DNA of 64,000 nucleotides from JAZRPG01 sp045649105 (lineage in GTDB: Bacteria > Bacillota > Clostridia > Oscillospirales > JAAYXM01), in assembly GCA_045649105.1 (NCBI GenBank), contig JAZRPG010000017.1:1-64000 (forward strand), read 5' to 3'. The translations under genes and the position numbers were made by a program. The notes under the pieces were generated by a model. It saw only the letters and a program-made list of their open reading frames with translations. It was not told where the DNA came from and made no database searches. Of this stretch, positions 34,329 to 44,200 are shown one piece after another (the first letter of the stretch is position 1; each line of letters begins with the position of its first letter).

Positions 34329-35848
34329 TTTGCCTCCTTCTTGCCGCGCTCTCCGAGCATCAACAGGCCGACATCCTCTTTTGTAACCGTCCTCGGGTCG
34401 ACTATGTCCATAACTTCGCCGCCCGACATTACAAGAACTCTGTCACAAAGCTCCAGAAGAACATCAAGGTCCTCACCGATAAATAAAATTGCGACGCCTT
34501 CCTGCTTTTGCTTGTTTAAAATGTCGTATATGCCGTACGATGCGCCGATATCAAGCCCGCGCACGGGATATGCCGTAATGAGAAGTATGGGATTAAGCTC
34601 AACCTCGCGCCCCAGAAGCACCTTCTGGATGTTTCCGCCTGAGAGCTTCCTCAAAATATGGTTTACGGACGGGGTCTTTATCCGATAGCGGCTTACTATG
34701 TCCTCCGCCTTCTTCTTCCCGGCCTTTCTGTCTACAAAAATGCCCTTTTGCTTCTGGAAGGAGCGGAGCAAAATGTTATTTGTTATGTCCATTCCCGCAA
34801 CAAGCCCCATGCCGAGCCTGTCCTCAGGGACGAATGACATGCTGATTCCGCGCCGCAGAATTTCAATCGGTGACATACCGAGGATTTCCTCGCCCCGGAA
34901 TCTTACGCTCCCCTCACATGCCGTTTCCATGCCTGCAATAATCTCACAAAGCTCCTTCTGCCCGCTTCCCGCGATTCCCGCAACGCCGAGAATTTCGCCG
35001 CCGCGAATGGAAAAGGTCATATCCTTAAGTATTTTTCTTCCGCTCGCATTCACGCATGAAAGCCCGCTCACTTCAAGAACATTTTCCTTTGAAAGCTCGG
35101 CCTGCGGCCGCTCAATCTCGAGCTTTACCGCCTTTCCGACCATGAGCTCCGTGAGCTCCTGCGGGTTCGTCTCCGCCGTGTTCACCGTTTTGACGGTCTC
35201 CCCGTCGCGCAGAACGGTTACCCTGTCGCTTATCTCCATAACCTCATTGAGCTTATGGGTGATTATTATAATTGCGCATCCCTGCTTCTTCATGTTTCGC
35301 AGTATGTCAAAAAGAACCTCCGCCTCCTGCGGCGTGAGGACTGCCGTCGGCTCGTCAAGGATAAACATGCTCGCGCCGCGATACAGCATCTTTACAATTT
35401 CGACAGTCTGCTTTTCTCCGACAGACATATTGTATACTTTTTTATCCGGGTCAAGCTCAAGTCCGTATTTTTCGCATATATTGACTATCTTTTCGGATAT
35501 TTTTTTCGGGTTTCTGAAGAAAGCGCGCTCACTTCCCGCCGAAATATTCTCCGCAGCGGTCATGACCTCAACAAGCTTAAAGTGCTGATGTACCATTCCT
35601 ATCCCTGCCGAAAGCGAGCTGTGCGGTGACGCAAAGACGCACTCCTTCCCCTCAATTACAATGGTGCCTGCGTCAGGAGAATATATGCCTGCAAGCATAT
35701 TCATAAGTGTGCTTTTTCCCGAGCCATTCTCGCCGAGAAGGGCATGGATTTCGCCTCTTTTTACTTCAAGGTTTGCATCCTTGTTTGCGGCGACTTGCCC
35801 GAAGTATTTGCAAATCCCCTGCATTTTAATGCAGACTTCACCTGTCAT
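34325..35848 (-). CDS. Nucleoside ABC transporter ATP-binding protein (NupO/YufO-like)
   Basis: 507 residues, two fused ABC domains as in sugar and nucleoside importers of this class. Domain 1 has a Walker A LLGENGSGKSTLMNML, signature MSVGEKQTVEIVK and Walker B MFILDEPTAVL. Domain 2 has a degenerate Walker A (VAGIAGSGQKELCEI), signature LSGGNIQKVLLGRE and a Walker B line ILLITAYPVRGLD, in which the usual DEPTRGLD is replaced by TAYPVRGLD. The second site is therefore probably not catalytic, as is common in this family. ATG 35848 follows AGGTGG; an upstream in-frame start lacks support. Confidence 0.92.
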   Translation of the reverse strand: MTGEVCIKMQGICKYFGQVAANKDANLEVKRGEIHALLGENGSGKSTLMNMLAGIYSPDAGTIVIEGKECVFASPHSSLSAGIGMVHQHFKLVEVMTAAENISAGSERAFFRNPKKISEKIVNICEKYGLELDPDKKVYNMSVGEKQTVEIVKMLYRGASMFILDEPTAVLTPQEAEVLFDILRNMKKQGCAIIIITHKLNEVMEISDRVTVLRDGETVKTVNTAETNPQELTELMVGKAVKLEIERPQAELSKENVLEVSGLSCVNASGRKILKDMTFSIRGGEILGVAGIAGSGQKELCEIIAGMETACEGSVRFRGEEILGMSPIEILRRGISMSFVPEDRLGMGLVAGMDITNNILLRSFQKQKGIFVDRKAGKKKAEDIVSRYRIKTPSVNHILRKLSGGNIQKVLLGREVELNPILLITAYPVRGLDIGASYGIYDILNKQKQEGVAILFIGEDLDVLLELCDRVLVMSGGEVMDIVDPRTVTKEDVGLLMLGERGKKEAK

Positions 35849-35905
35849 ATCCCTCTCCACCTTTCCGGAAACATAGGTCAATACAGCTTGACTTTCTGAA
35901 GCTTT

Positions 35906-35976
35906 AAAAGGGATACGGGCAAAAAATCTCGTATCCCTTTTAAAACCGAGGGGGTTCGGAAATTCCGAATCCCCTC
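35906..35976 (-). terminator. Two tandem hairpins between the BMP lipoprotein and the ATPase gene
   Basis: Hairpin 1 pairs AAAAGGGATACG (35906-35917) with 35930-35941. Hairpin 2 pairs GAGGGGGTTCGGAA (35948-35961) with TTCCGAATCCCCTC (35963-35976). Leftward transcripts meet hairpin 2 first, then hairpin 1, before the ATPase gene. This would stabilise the BMP message and lower downstream expression, giving excess binding protein. Confidence 0.7.
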
Positions 35977-35995
35977 TGGATAAAGGTTCTTATAA

Positions 35996-37108
35996 TTATG
36001 CGTCGATAGAACCGATAACGCCCTCGATGAACCAATTCATGTTATAGATTTCTTCGTTTGTCATGCCGTTCGGGTACTTGACAGCGCCTGACTGGTCCTT
36101 AATCTCTCCTGAGAAGAGAACGAGAGAACCGTCGATGATGCCTGCCTTTGCAGCCTCAACCTTTTCAGCCGTGCCCGGTGCACAGAGGTCTGAAAGCTCG
36201 TCAAGACCGACCCAGCCGGAAGCGAGGCCTTCCCAGTAGGAAGCAGGCTCCCATGTGCCGTCGATTACTCTGTTTACGCAGTCAACATAGAACTTGTCCC
36301 AGTGGAAGAGCGGAGCTGTAAGGTATGCCTTCGGTGCAGCGTCCGGAGTCGGAGTGTTGTAGCCGATAGCAAACTTGCCCTTCTCCTGTGCTGCGAGCTG
36401 CGGAGCCGGAGAGTCCTGATGCTGCTCGATAACATCGCAGCCCTTGTCAAGAAGCTCAACTGCTGCCTGCTTCTCAACAGCCGGGTCATACCATGTATTT
36501 GTCCAGACAACCTCAACAGTTGCGTCCGGATTTACTGACTGTACGCCGAGTGTGAATGCGTTGATGCCGCGGATAACTTCCGGAATCTGCATAGCGGCAA
36601 CATAGCCTATCTTGTTTGCCTCTGTCTTCATACCTGCAACGATACCTGCAAGGTAACGGGACTCAATAACTCTGCCCATGTAGTTGCACATGTTCGGGAG
36701 TGTCTTATATCCTGTTGCATGGTTAAAGTAAATGTTCGGATACTCTTTTGCAACGGTCTCTGTGTAATCCATATGACCGAAGCTTGTTGTGAAGATAACA
36801 TTGCAGCCTGCATCAACAAGCTCGCGAACTGCTACTTCGCAGTCTGCGTTCTCTTGAATGTTCTCCTTGTAGAGGCACTCAATACCCTCAGCCTCAAGAG
36901 CAAGTCTGCCCTTGTCATGAGCCTGTGTATAACCGCCGTCGTTGATATCGCCGATGTAAACAAATCCGACCTTTAAGTCTTCCTTTGCAATCGGCTTAAG
37001 CGCTGCATCTGCATTTGCGTCTTTTTCCCCTGCACCTGTTTCTCCGCAAGCTGCAAGTGCGAAGACCATGAGTGCTGCCATAAGAAGTGCCAGAATTCTC
37101 TTTGCCAT
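35996..37108 (-). CDS. BMP-family nucleoside-binding lipoprotein
   Basis: 370 residues. The lipoprotein signal MAKRILALLMAALMVFALAAC has the lipobox ALAAC. The mature protein has the BMP/PnrA pattern: KVGFVYIGDINDGGYTQAHD, VIFTTSFGHMDYTETVAKEY, YMGRVIESRYLAGIVAGMK and a binding-site line VIEQHQDSPAPQLAAQEKG. Family members bind purine nucleosides with high affinity. It lies 44 bases after xpt and before the ATPase and permease genes, so it is the receptor of this importer. The RBS AAGGAGG precedes ATG 37108. Confidence 0.94.
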   Translation of the reverse strand: MAKRILALLMAALMVFALAACGETGAGEKDANADAALKPIAKEDLKVGFVYIGDINDGGYTQAHDKGRLALEAEGIECLYKENIQENADCEVAVRELVDAGCNVIFTTSFGHMDYTETVAKEYPNIYFNHATGYKTLPNMCNYMGRVIESRYLAGIVAGMKTEANKIGYVAAMQIPEVIRGINAFTLGVQSVNPDATVEVVWTNTWYDPAVEKQAAVELLDKGCDVIEQHQDSPAPQLAAQEKGKFAIGYNTPTPDAAPKAYLTAPLFHWDKFYVDCVNRVIDGTWEPASYWEGLASGWVGLDELSDLCAPGTAEKVEAAKAGIIDGSLVLFSGEIKDQSGAVKYPNGMTNEEIYNMNWFIEGVIGSIDA

Positions 37109-37152
37109 AATGTTTGTACCTCCTTAAAAATATAAAAGCGTTACCGCTTTGA

Positions 37153-37728
37153 TTACTGGTCAAACACAACGCCGCCCTCGGGCGTCATGGATGAGATTTT
37201 CGCGAGAGACTCAACGCGAATTCCCATCTCTCGGATTTTATCGCCGCCGTGCTGGAAGCCTTTTTCTATGACTATTCCCGCTCCGGCAACGGTCGCGCCC
37301 GCGCTCTTTACTATATCGGCAAGGCCGAGAAGAGCCGCGCCGTTTGCAAGAAAGTCGTCTATAATAAGTACCGAATCCCCTTCGGAAATGAAGGATTTTG
37401 AAACCATTATGTCGTAATACTTGTCCTTTGTGAATGAATATACACGGCTTGTGTAAACATCGCCGGATATGTTTTTTGACTGCGCCTTTTTTGCGAACAC
37501 GACAGGAACCCCGAAATACTGCGCCGCGATGCACGCTATCCCGATGCCCGATGCCTCCACGGTAAGTATCTTTGTCACGTTAGAGTCTTCAAACCGCCGT
37601 TTGAACTCTTTCCCTATTTCGCAGAGGAACGAGACATCTATCTGATGGTTTAAGAAGCTGTCCACCTTGAGCACGTTACCGGGCCACACCTTGCCGTCTT
37701 TTAATATCCTGTCCTTTAAAAGCTGCAC
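37153..37728 (-). CDS. xpt: Xanthine phosphoribosyltransferase
   Basis: 191 residues from GTG 37728, chosen because GAGGTGG lies 8 bases before it and the length then matches the family (190-194). An upstream in-frame ATG would place the promoter inside the gene. QLLKDRILKDGKVWPGNVLK, VDSFLNHQID and the PRPP loop VLIIDDFLANGAALLGL are diagnostic. It converts xanthine and PRPP to XMP. It is the first gene of the operon with the nucleoside importer. No purine riboswitch fits in the roughly 40-base leader. Confidence 0.93.
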   Translation of the reverse strand: MQLLKDRILKDGKVWPGNVLKVDSFLNHQIDVSFLCEIGKEFKRRFEDSNVTKILTVEASGIGIACIAAQYFGVPVVFAKKAQSKNISGDVYTSRVYSFTKDKYYDIMVSKSFISEGDSVLIIDDFLANGAALLGLADIVKSAGATVAGAGIVIEKGFQHGGDKIREMGIRVESLAKISSMTPEGGVVFDQ

Positions 37729-37768
37729 GCGAACATCCACCTCTTTCCCAAAAGAGAAATATATGGTT

Positions 37769-37797
37769 ATTATATACCAATCATCAACTTTTTTCAA
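37769..37797 (-). promoter_or_regulatory. Promoter of the xpt-nucleoside operon
   Basis: Leftward TTGAAA (37792-37797), a 17-base spacer and TATAAT (37769-37774). The leader is too short for a purine riboswitch, so control must be by other means. Confidence 0.75.
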
Positions 37798-37888
37798 GCA
37801 CAATTTTGCATATTACGGCAGTTTCACAAGACAGCGCAGGGGCCTTTACTCCTCAAAAAATTTTTTGACAAATTCCTGAAAATCCTAT

Positions 37889-37916
37889 TGACAAAGCGAT
37901 GATTTATCACTATAAT
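37889..37916 (+). promoter_or_regulatory. Promoter of tRNA-Leu
   Basis: TTGACA (37889-37894), 16 bases and TATAAT (37911-37916), a near-perfect sigma-A promoter 30 bases before the tRNA. Another TTGACA lies at 37865-37870. Confidence 0.85.
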
Positions 37917-37946
37917 AAATAAGTGCTCTGCAGGGGCACTGTATTT

Positions 37947-38030
37947 GCGAGTGTGCTGGAATTGGCAGACAGGCACGTTTGAGGGGCGTGTGTCCATGAC
38001 GTACGGGTTCAAGTCCCGTCACTCGCACCA
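37947..38030 (+). tRNA. tRNA-Leu (GAG)
   Basis: 84 bases including CCA. Acceptor GCGAGTG pairs with CACTCGC, anticodon stem CACGT/GCGTG with loop TTGAGGG (anticodon GAG), a long variable arm (class II), and T-arm GGTTCAAGTCC. A single-gene transcript. Confidence 0.95.
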
Positions 38031-38066
38031 AAACGGCAAGATTCGATAAGAATCTTGCCGTTTTTA
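38031..38066 (+). terminator. Terminator of tRNA-Leu
   Basis: AAACGGCAAGATTC (38031-38044) pairs perfectly with 38050-38063, then T run. Confidence 0.92.
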
Positions 38067-38125
38067 CTTATTATCTGTTCACTCATCGCTATTCCTTAAA
38101 ATCCTGCCGTTTTTATTGTATAACG

Positions 38126-38157
38126 AAAACCCGATACTTTTGTATCGGGTTTTTTCT
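38126..38157 (-). terminator. Terminator of the APC permease gene
   Basis: AAAACCCGATAC (38126-38137) pairs with GTATCGGGTTTT (38142-38153), with T runs on both strands. Confidence 0.85.
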
Positions 38158-38167
38158 TTTATTTACA

Positions 38168-39505
38168 TTATGCTCCTTTTTTCGCATAATATCTTTTAAC
38201 GAGCATGTATACGGGAAGCCCGATTAATGTGACGCAGATACTCACAAGCGAGAGATTTCTTGCGCCTGCACCGGACAGAAAGAGCTGACTTACAACCACA
38301 TATACACCGCTTAAAATTGCGAGAATCGGGACCACGGGATAGAACGGAACCTTGTACTTGCGCGGAAGGTTCGGCTTCGTCCTGCGGAGGCGCATTACGC
38401 AGGCAAATGTCAGCGTATAGAATATCCAGCAGGAGAACACCGCAAGGTCTGTCAGCATGTCAAACCTGCCGCTTATTGAGTACAGGCACGCGAGAAACCC
38501 GATAAGCATTATCGAATTTGCGGGGACATGATTTTTGTTTATCCTGCAAAGCGCGCCCGAAAACGGAAGCGTTTTCTGCTCTGCAAGCTGATACGCAACG
38601 CGCGAGCCGGACATAAGAAAGCCGTTTGCCGCGCCGATTACGGAAATAATTATGCCTGTTTTTATAAGCAGGCCGCCCGTACTCCCGAAAATACGCGTGG
38701 CAACAGCAGATGCCGGAGATTCAAGGTGCATAAGCTCATCTGCGGGGATTACCCGAAGATACGCCATGTTGATTATAAAATACACAGCCATAATAATCGA
38801 AACACCGCCGACGATTGCGCGCGGCATATCACGCCCCGGGTTTTTCATTTCACCTGCAATCGCGCCGACATTCGTCCAGCCCTCAAATGCGAACAAAACT
38901 GCAAGCAGCGTTGAGCCGAGCACCGCACCTGCGCTTTTCCCCTCCGCCGCAAGCGGAGTGAAAACGGGGTTTCCGCCCTTGCCGAGAATAAAGCCGAACA
39001 CCATGAGGACAAACAGCGGTATGAGCTTGCAGACAGTCGATACCACCTGTGTAACCCCCGCCGTCCTTGAACCGAGCATATTAACAAGCACAAGCGCCGT
39101 TATAACCGCAACGGCAATCGGAAGGGCAAACTCCTGCCCTACATACTCCCCGAGCTCCGTGCCGACCTTTACTCCGTAACCTGCAAGAAACGCAGGGTAG
39201 AATATAACCGTCTGCATCCAGCCTGCAAGAAAGCCGAGCTTTTCGTTATACACCTCGCCAAGGTATTTGACCATGCCTCCCGTATGCGGAATGAGCACGG
39301 CGACCTCCGCAAATGTGAGCGCAGCAAGAATGCTTGCGAGTCCGCCGAAAATCCAGGCAAGCATGCCCATTCCCGGCGCACCTCCCGTCGCCTGATAAAT
39401 GGCGTACGGCTTGAAAAACACGCCTGCGCCGATAACACAGCCAACGACGATTGACATCGCCGTAAAAACGCCAAGATTCTTTTTAAGCCCTCTCTTGCCT
39501 TCCAC
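38168..39505 (-). CDS. APC-family amino acid permease
   Basis: 445 residues with about 12 membrane segments. FTAMSIVVGCVIGAGVFFKP is the first helix with the GxG unwinding motif. GWTNVGAIAGEMKNPGRDMP (the conserved F-E/x-G-W-x-x-x-x-x-x-GE-x-KNP line) and RVAYQLAEQKTLPFSGALCR, RRTKPNLPRKYKVPFYP follow. It resembles the LAT/serine-threonine exchanger group. The substrate is unknown. The start is GTG at 39505 behind AGAAGGG. It is a single-gene unit between tRNA-Leu and glyS. Confidence 0.9.
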   Translation of the reverse strand: MEGKRGLKKNLGVFTAMSIVVGCVIGAGVFFKPYAIYQATGGAPGMGMLAWIFGGLASILAALTFAEVAVLIPHTGGMVKYLGEVYNEKLGFLAGWMQTVIFYPAFLAGYGVKVGTELGEYVGQEFALPIAVAVITALVLVNMLGSRTAGVTQVVSTVCKLIPLFVLMVFGFILGKGGNPVFTPLAAEGKSAGAVLGSTLLAVLFAFEGWTNVGAIAGEMKNPGRDMPRAIVGGVSIIMAVYFIINMAYLRVIPADELMHLESPASAVATRIFGSTGGLLIKTGIIISVIGAANGFLMSGSRVAYQLAEQKTLPFSGALCRINKNHVPANSIMLIGFLACLYSISGRFDMLTDLAVFSCWIFYTLTFACVMRLRRTKPNLPRKYKVPFYPVVPILAILSGVYVVVSQLFLSGAGARNLSLVSICVTLIGLPVYMLVKRYYAKKGA

Positions 39506-39609
39506 AGGTAAACCCTTCTTTCATAAGTCTCACAGTATGGAAAATATCATATCCGCGCAAAAAAGTCAAGTGTCGCAAAAAAGACGAAAATGCTCCGTAA
39601 TACAGATTC

Positions 39610-39637
39610 GGGCGCAAGGGAGTTTCCCCTTGCGCCC
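39610..39637. terminator. Hairpin between glyS and the permease gene
   Basis: GGGCGCAAGGG (39610-39620) pairs perfectly with CCCTTGCGCCC (39627-39637). The T tract is poor on both sides, but its place just after the glyS stop suggests termination. Confidence 0.6.
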
Positions 39638-39652
39638 GCGGCGTTTATTTCC

Positions 39653-41032
39653 TCAGAAATTTATTTTTTCCTCGATGTATTCTGCAAGCTTTGAGATTTC
39701 GATTCTCTCCTGTGCCATCGTGTCGCGGTCGCGTACGGTGACGCAGCCGTCCTCAACACTGTCGAAATCGTATGTTATACATATAGGCGTTCCGATTTCG
39801 TCCTGCCTGCGGTAGCGCTTTCCGATTGAGCCCGCATCGTCGTAATCGACCATGAACTTCTTTGAAAGTGCTGCATACACCTCGCCCGCCTTGTCGGCAA
39901 GCTTCTTTGAAAGAGGAAGCACGGCGCACTTAAACGGCGCAAGGTACGGATGCAGACGAAGCACGACTCTGACATCGTTCTTTTCCGCGTCGACAACCTC
40001 CTCGTCATACGCGTCACAGAGGAATGCGAGCGCAACGCGGTCGGCGCCGAGTGACGGCTCAATGACATACGGAACATATTTCTCATTCGTCTCAGGGTCA
40101 AAGTACTCCATATTTTCGCCCGAATGTGTCTGATGTGCAGTAAGGTCAAAATCCGTCCTGTCGGCAATTCCCCAGAGCTCGCCCCAGCCGAACGGGAACA
40201 GGAACTCAAAGTCCGTCGTCGCATTTGAGTAGTGCGAAAGCTCCTCCTGCTCATGGTCACGCAAGCGCAGGTTCTCTCTCTTCATGCCGAGGGAGAGAAG
40301 GAACTGCTCGCAGTAGTCCTTCCAGTACTTAAACCACTCGAGGTCCTCGCCCGGGCGGCAGAAGAATTCAAGCTCCATCTGCTCAAACTCACGCGTACGG
40401 AATGTGAAGTTTCCGGGGGTTATCTCATTTCTGAAGGATTTTCCTATCTGTGCAACGCCGAACGGGATTTTCTTTCTCGTCGTGCGTGCGATTGACTTAA
40501 AGTCACAGAAAATTCCCTGTGCCGTCTCAGGGCGGAGATACAGCTCGTTCTTTGCGTCCTCCGTAACGCCCTGGAATGTCTTGAACATAAGGTTAAACTT
40601 TCTGATGTCCGTGAAATTGTTCTTTCCGCAGTCGGGGCAGCAGATGTTATTATCCGCAATATATTTCGCCATCTCCTCAAAGCTCCAGCCCGCGGGATTT
40701 ACGCCCGTGTCCTCAATGAGCTTGTCGGCGCGGTGGCGGGTTTTGCACTCCTTGCAGTCCATAAGCGGGTCGGAAAAACCTCCGACATGGCCCGATGCAA
40801 CCCAGACCTGCGGGTTCATAAGAATTGCGCTGTCAAGCCCGACATTATACGGCGATTCCTGGACAAATTTCTTCCACCACGCGCGCTTTACATTGTTTTT
40901 AAACTCAACGCCGAGCGGGCCGTAGTCCCAGGTGTTTGCAAGACCGCCGTAAATCTCGCTTCCGCTGTAAACAAAGCCGCGCCCTTTGCACAGAGAAACA
41001 ACCTTTTCCATTGTCTTTTCAGTGTTCTGCAT
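39653..41032 (-). CDS. glyQS: Glycyl-tRNA synthetase, homodimeric class II type
   Basis: 459 residues, single-chain alpha2 enzyme. Opening [20 protein letters not shown] and [17 protein letters not shown] are typical. Class II motif 2 is visible in [20 protein letters not shown] and motif 3 near [34 protein letters not shown] matches the insertion with a CxxC, which may bind zinc. No T-box is found in the leader; transcription starts from a normal promoter at 41108-41136. Confidence 0.95.
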   Translation of the reverse strand: MQNTEKTMEKVVSLCKGRGFVYSGSEIYGGLANTWDYGPLGVEFKNNVKRAWWKKFVQESPYNVGLDSAILMNPQVWVASGHVGGFSDPLMDCKECKTRHRADKLIEDTGVNPAGWSFEEMAKYIADNNICCPDCGKNNFTDIRKFNLMFKTFQGVTEDAKNELYLRPETAQGIFCDFKSIARTTRKKIPFGVAQIGKSFRNEITPGNFTFRTREFEQMELEFFCRPGEDLEWFKYWKDYCEQFLLSLGMKRENLRLRDHEQEELSHYSNATTDFEFLFPFGWGELWGIADRTDFDLTAHQTHSGENMEYFDPETNEKYVPYVIEPSLGADRVALAFLCDAYDEEVVDAEKNDVRVVLRLHPYLAPFKCAVLPLSKKLADKAGEVYAALSKKFMVDYDDAGSIGKRYRRQDEIGTPICITYDFDSVEDGCVTVRDRDTMAQERIEISKLAEYIEEKINF

Positions 41033-41107
41033 GATGAATCTGTCCCTTCTAAGCTTCTTTTTATATTAATGCGTCATTTTGCCTTTTATGAAACTCTGTA
41101 TGTGTTA

Positions 41108-41136
41108 ATTATACCATACATTTCTTCCTAAAACAA
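41108..41136 (-). promoter_or_regulatory. Promoter of glyS
   Basis: Leftward TTGTTT (41131-41136), 17 bases and TATAAT (41108-41113). The leader is about 70 bases, too short for a T-box. Confidence 0.65.
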
Positions 41137-41202
41137 CACTATAATTTGCAGTTTCGCCGCTGTATCACAGTTTTCTGCATCTGTTCACGCACAGCTTTTT
41201 TA

Positions 41203-41236
41203 CATAAAAAAACCGGCGGCTCAAAAGAGCCGCCGG
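41203..41236 (-). terminator. Terminator of the S-layer protein gene
   Basis: CCGGCGGCTC (41213-41222) pairs perfectly with GAGCCGCCGG (41227-41236). In the leftward direction seven T follow. It is a strong terminator, as expected for a highly expressed gene. Confidence 0.93.
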
Positions 41237-41249
41237 AAACAGTTACCTG

Positions 41250-44200
41250 TTATGCATTGTTATCTCCGTTATCTCCGTTGTCAACGGGAGGAACATAGTA
41301 TGCGCTTTTCTGCATGTCTACGAAGGAGAAGACTCTGATGACTTCGCCTTCCTCAACCTGCATAACAGCGTTGTAATGGAATGCCTTGATTCCTTCATCA
41401 TCATCAAGACGTGCCGGGAGCTTAATGAGGTCAGAGCCTGCATAAGCGCCGTCATCGATTGTGATGATGTCATAGCCGTCCTCAGAGAAGAGGATAGACT
41501 GGAGTGAACCGTCAACCGGCTTGCCGTTTACAACTGTGATAGCATCAACAGTGTTGTAGTAGGAAAGTCTGTCAGCGTTAGTTGCTGCTACGTTGATAGC
41601 GAAGAGACCGCTCTGCTCGCCGCTGTAGATGTGGCGAACGCCCGCGTCGTCTGTGTAGTCAGCCGGATCGCTACCAACGGCTACGCCGGGTGCATATCTG
41701 CCGGTGATGTCGATTGTAGCAATCTTGCCATCAGCATCAAGTGAGTAGCATACGAAGGATCCTGCCGGGAATGTGCTGTCAACAGCGTCGATAGCTCCGA
41801 TTCCGGATTCAGCAGAAAGAACCTCGACATTGTAGAGGTTTGTTACATTCTCTACAGTGTTTGCAGAAATGAGACCATCCTCAGAGATGAGCTTCATAGC
41901 TGCATAGTAGTTACCTGTTGCTACGTTATAGAGCTGCTTTGCAGAAACAACATAACCGAGGTTGTCAGAGCTCTTGTATCCGATAGAAGCGCTGTCGCCG
42001 ATTGTCATTGCAGCAGCAACAACTGTTCTCTCGTAACCGTTCTTGTTGATTACAGCACTTGAAAGAGCGCCGGCCGGTGTACCCTCGATCTCAAGACCCG
42101 GGATAACATCACCGTCAGCATCGATTACATTTGCGAGCTTGTATGCTCTTGCAGTAACCGGTGTGTAGTCTGCATCTGTGTTAGCAACGTCGAGCTTACC
42201 ATGGAGAACGAATACGATTGCGTTCTCGTTGTAGCCGTAGTAAGAACCTGTCTCGTTTGCGAACTGCTTGTTAACGATGTTTGCTGTTCCGCCCATTGCC
42301 GGAACCTGAGCATTGTCTTCGTTTATAAGCTTCTTGAAGTCCTGACCTGAGAGGTCAACTGTTCCGTCGTTTCTGATGGAGTACTTAACAACCCAGCCGA
42401 AGCGAGCGTTGTCAGCGTAGTCCATAGCACGGTCGTTAGCAGCATTGTTCGGCTGTGATGCGTACTTTGTGTAGAACTTGCCAATCTTGTATGTGCCAGT
42501 TGTGTTGTCTGCGAATGCGAGCTTAACGTATGCTACGTCAAGGTTTGCATCGTAGAAAGAGTTTGTGATAACTGCATAGTTCTCAACGCTTGATACTGCG
42601 TCAGACGGCTCGATCTGGAGAATGATGTTGCCGTATACATAGTACTTTGTAGAAGCGTTAAGAGCGCTCGGAGTAGCATCGTAATAATTAAAGAGGTCGT
42701 TGCCATTATCTGTGTACTCTACGCAGAGTGTCTCGTCAGCGTAGTAAGTCTTGCCGCCGATAACGACAGAACCGTCCTCGTTGAAGCTCTCAACTGCGCC
42801 TGTGATTACTTCAGCCTTCTCGATGTATACTTTGCCGTTCTCACGGTAGTAAACAACATAGTCGTCTGTAGCAACCGTGCCGTTGATTACGCAATCCTCA
42901 AGGTCAACTGTTCCGAGACCTGAGAGGTAGATTGTGCCCTTAGCCTCGCTGTAGTTAGTAACAGCAGAGTACTTAGCATTGTCAACAGAAACCATCTTGA
43001 ACATGTAAGAATATGTTCTTCCGCCGTCTACAGAAACGAAACGGTAGTTAGCGAGTGAGCCTGTGCCCATTGCGCTGAAGAACTCGTCGCCAGCAGCCGG
43101 ATGCTCAAGAACCGGTGTACCATCACCGCGGAGTGTCTCTGTTGATACATATGCATAGTTTGTGTAGAATTCGCCGATGCCTTCAACGAAAGCGTTTGAA
43201 TTCTTCGGAAGTCTGCCAGCCTCTGACGGAGCCTTGATCTGCTTCTCAACGCCATCAACCGTGAAGCCGATGTACGGAACGATCTCTGTCTGGCTTGTGC
43301 TTGTTGCGTTCGGCATAAGAGCAACGTCAGCAGAGCTTACTTCGTATGCAACTGTATCGGAGTTAACGAGAACGTCACCGATAACCTCTACGTTCTTGTA
43401 GCTGTACTCAGCGCTTGAAGCCATGTCAGCCTTGAAGAATACGTTGACCTTGTATCCGAGCATGCTGTCCGGAAGAGCACGGTCAATTGTGAGTGTGTTA
43501 ACGATGATGTCGCCATCTCTTGTCTTTGCTTCGTAAAGAATCTCAGACTCGCCGCTGTCAACGCCAGTTGCTGCAACCTCGATTTCGAGGTCCTCGCCCT
43601 CTGCGTCTGTGAGGAGTGCGTAACGCTCGTTAGCGATTACGATACCTGTAACAGTCTTGAGGTCCATTGTCTTCTCGCCGAGAGTGATGTTCTTAACGCC
43701 CTCGAAGTTGTACTGTGAGCCAGTGCCTGTGATTGCGCTGTACTCAAATACAGGTGAGAAGATAGCGTTCTTCATGAGCTTTGCAACGAGCTCACGTGTT
43801 GCGAGCTGTGTCGGGTCGCCTGCCCAGCCGTCATATACGCCGAGCTGCATGCCGAGTGCAACAGTGTTAGCTGTCCAGTTCGGTCCTACGAGGCCCTCTT
43901 TCTCCGGGTTAACACCCATGATAACGAGGATCATCTTTGTTGCTTCAGCAACAGTGATGTTTGCCTGCGGGTCAAACTTTGTAGCTGACTTACCGCTTAC
44001 GATCTTCTGGTTTGCGCAGAAGTTGATGTAGCCCTTTGCCCATGCTACCTCTGCAACGCCTTCGACGTCTGCAAAGTCGCTCTTCTGAGCAGCAAAGAGG
44101 TTACCGTCTGTGTCAGAGCCATACTTAAGTGTGTATGCCATCTTAGCGAACTCTGCACGTGTGATGTTTGCCTGCGGCTTGAATGAGCCGTCCGGGTATC

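Noticed and set aside
37729..37800. Purine riboswitch before xpt
   Set aside because: The TATAAT box lies about 40 bases before the GTG start, leaving no room for the three-helix aptamer, and its conserved bases are absent.
41033..41140. T-box before glyS
   Set aside because: No AGGGTGGNACCGCG-like core and a leader of only about 70 bases.
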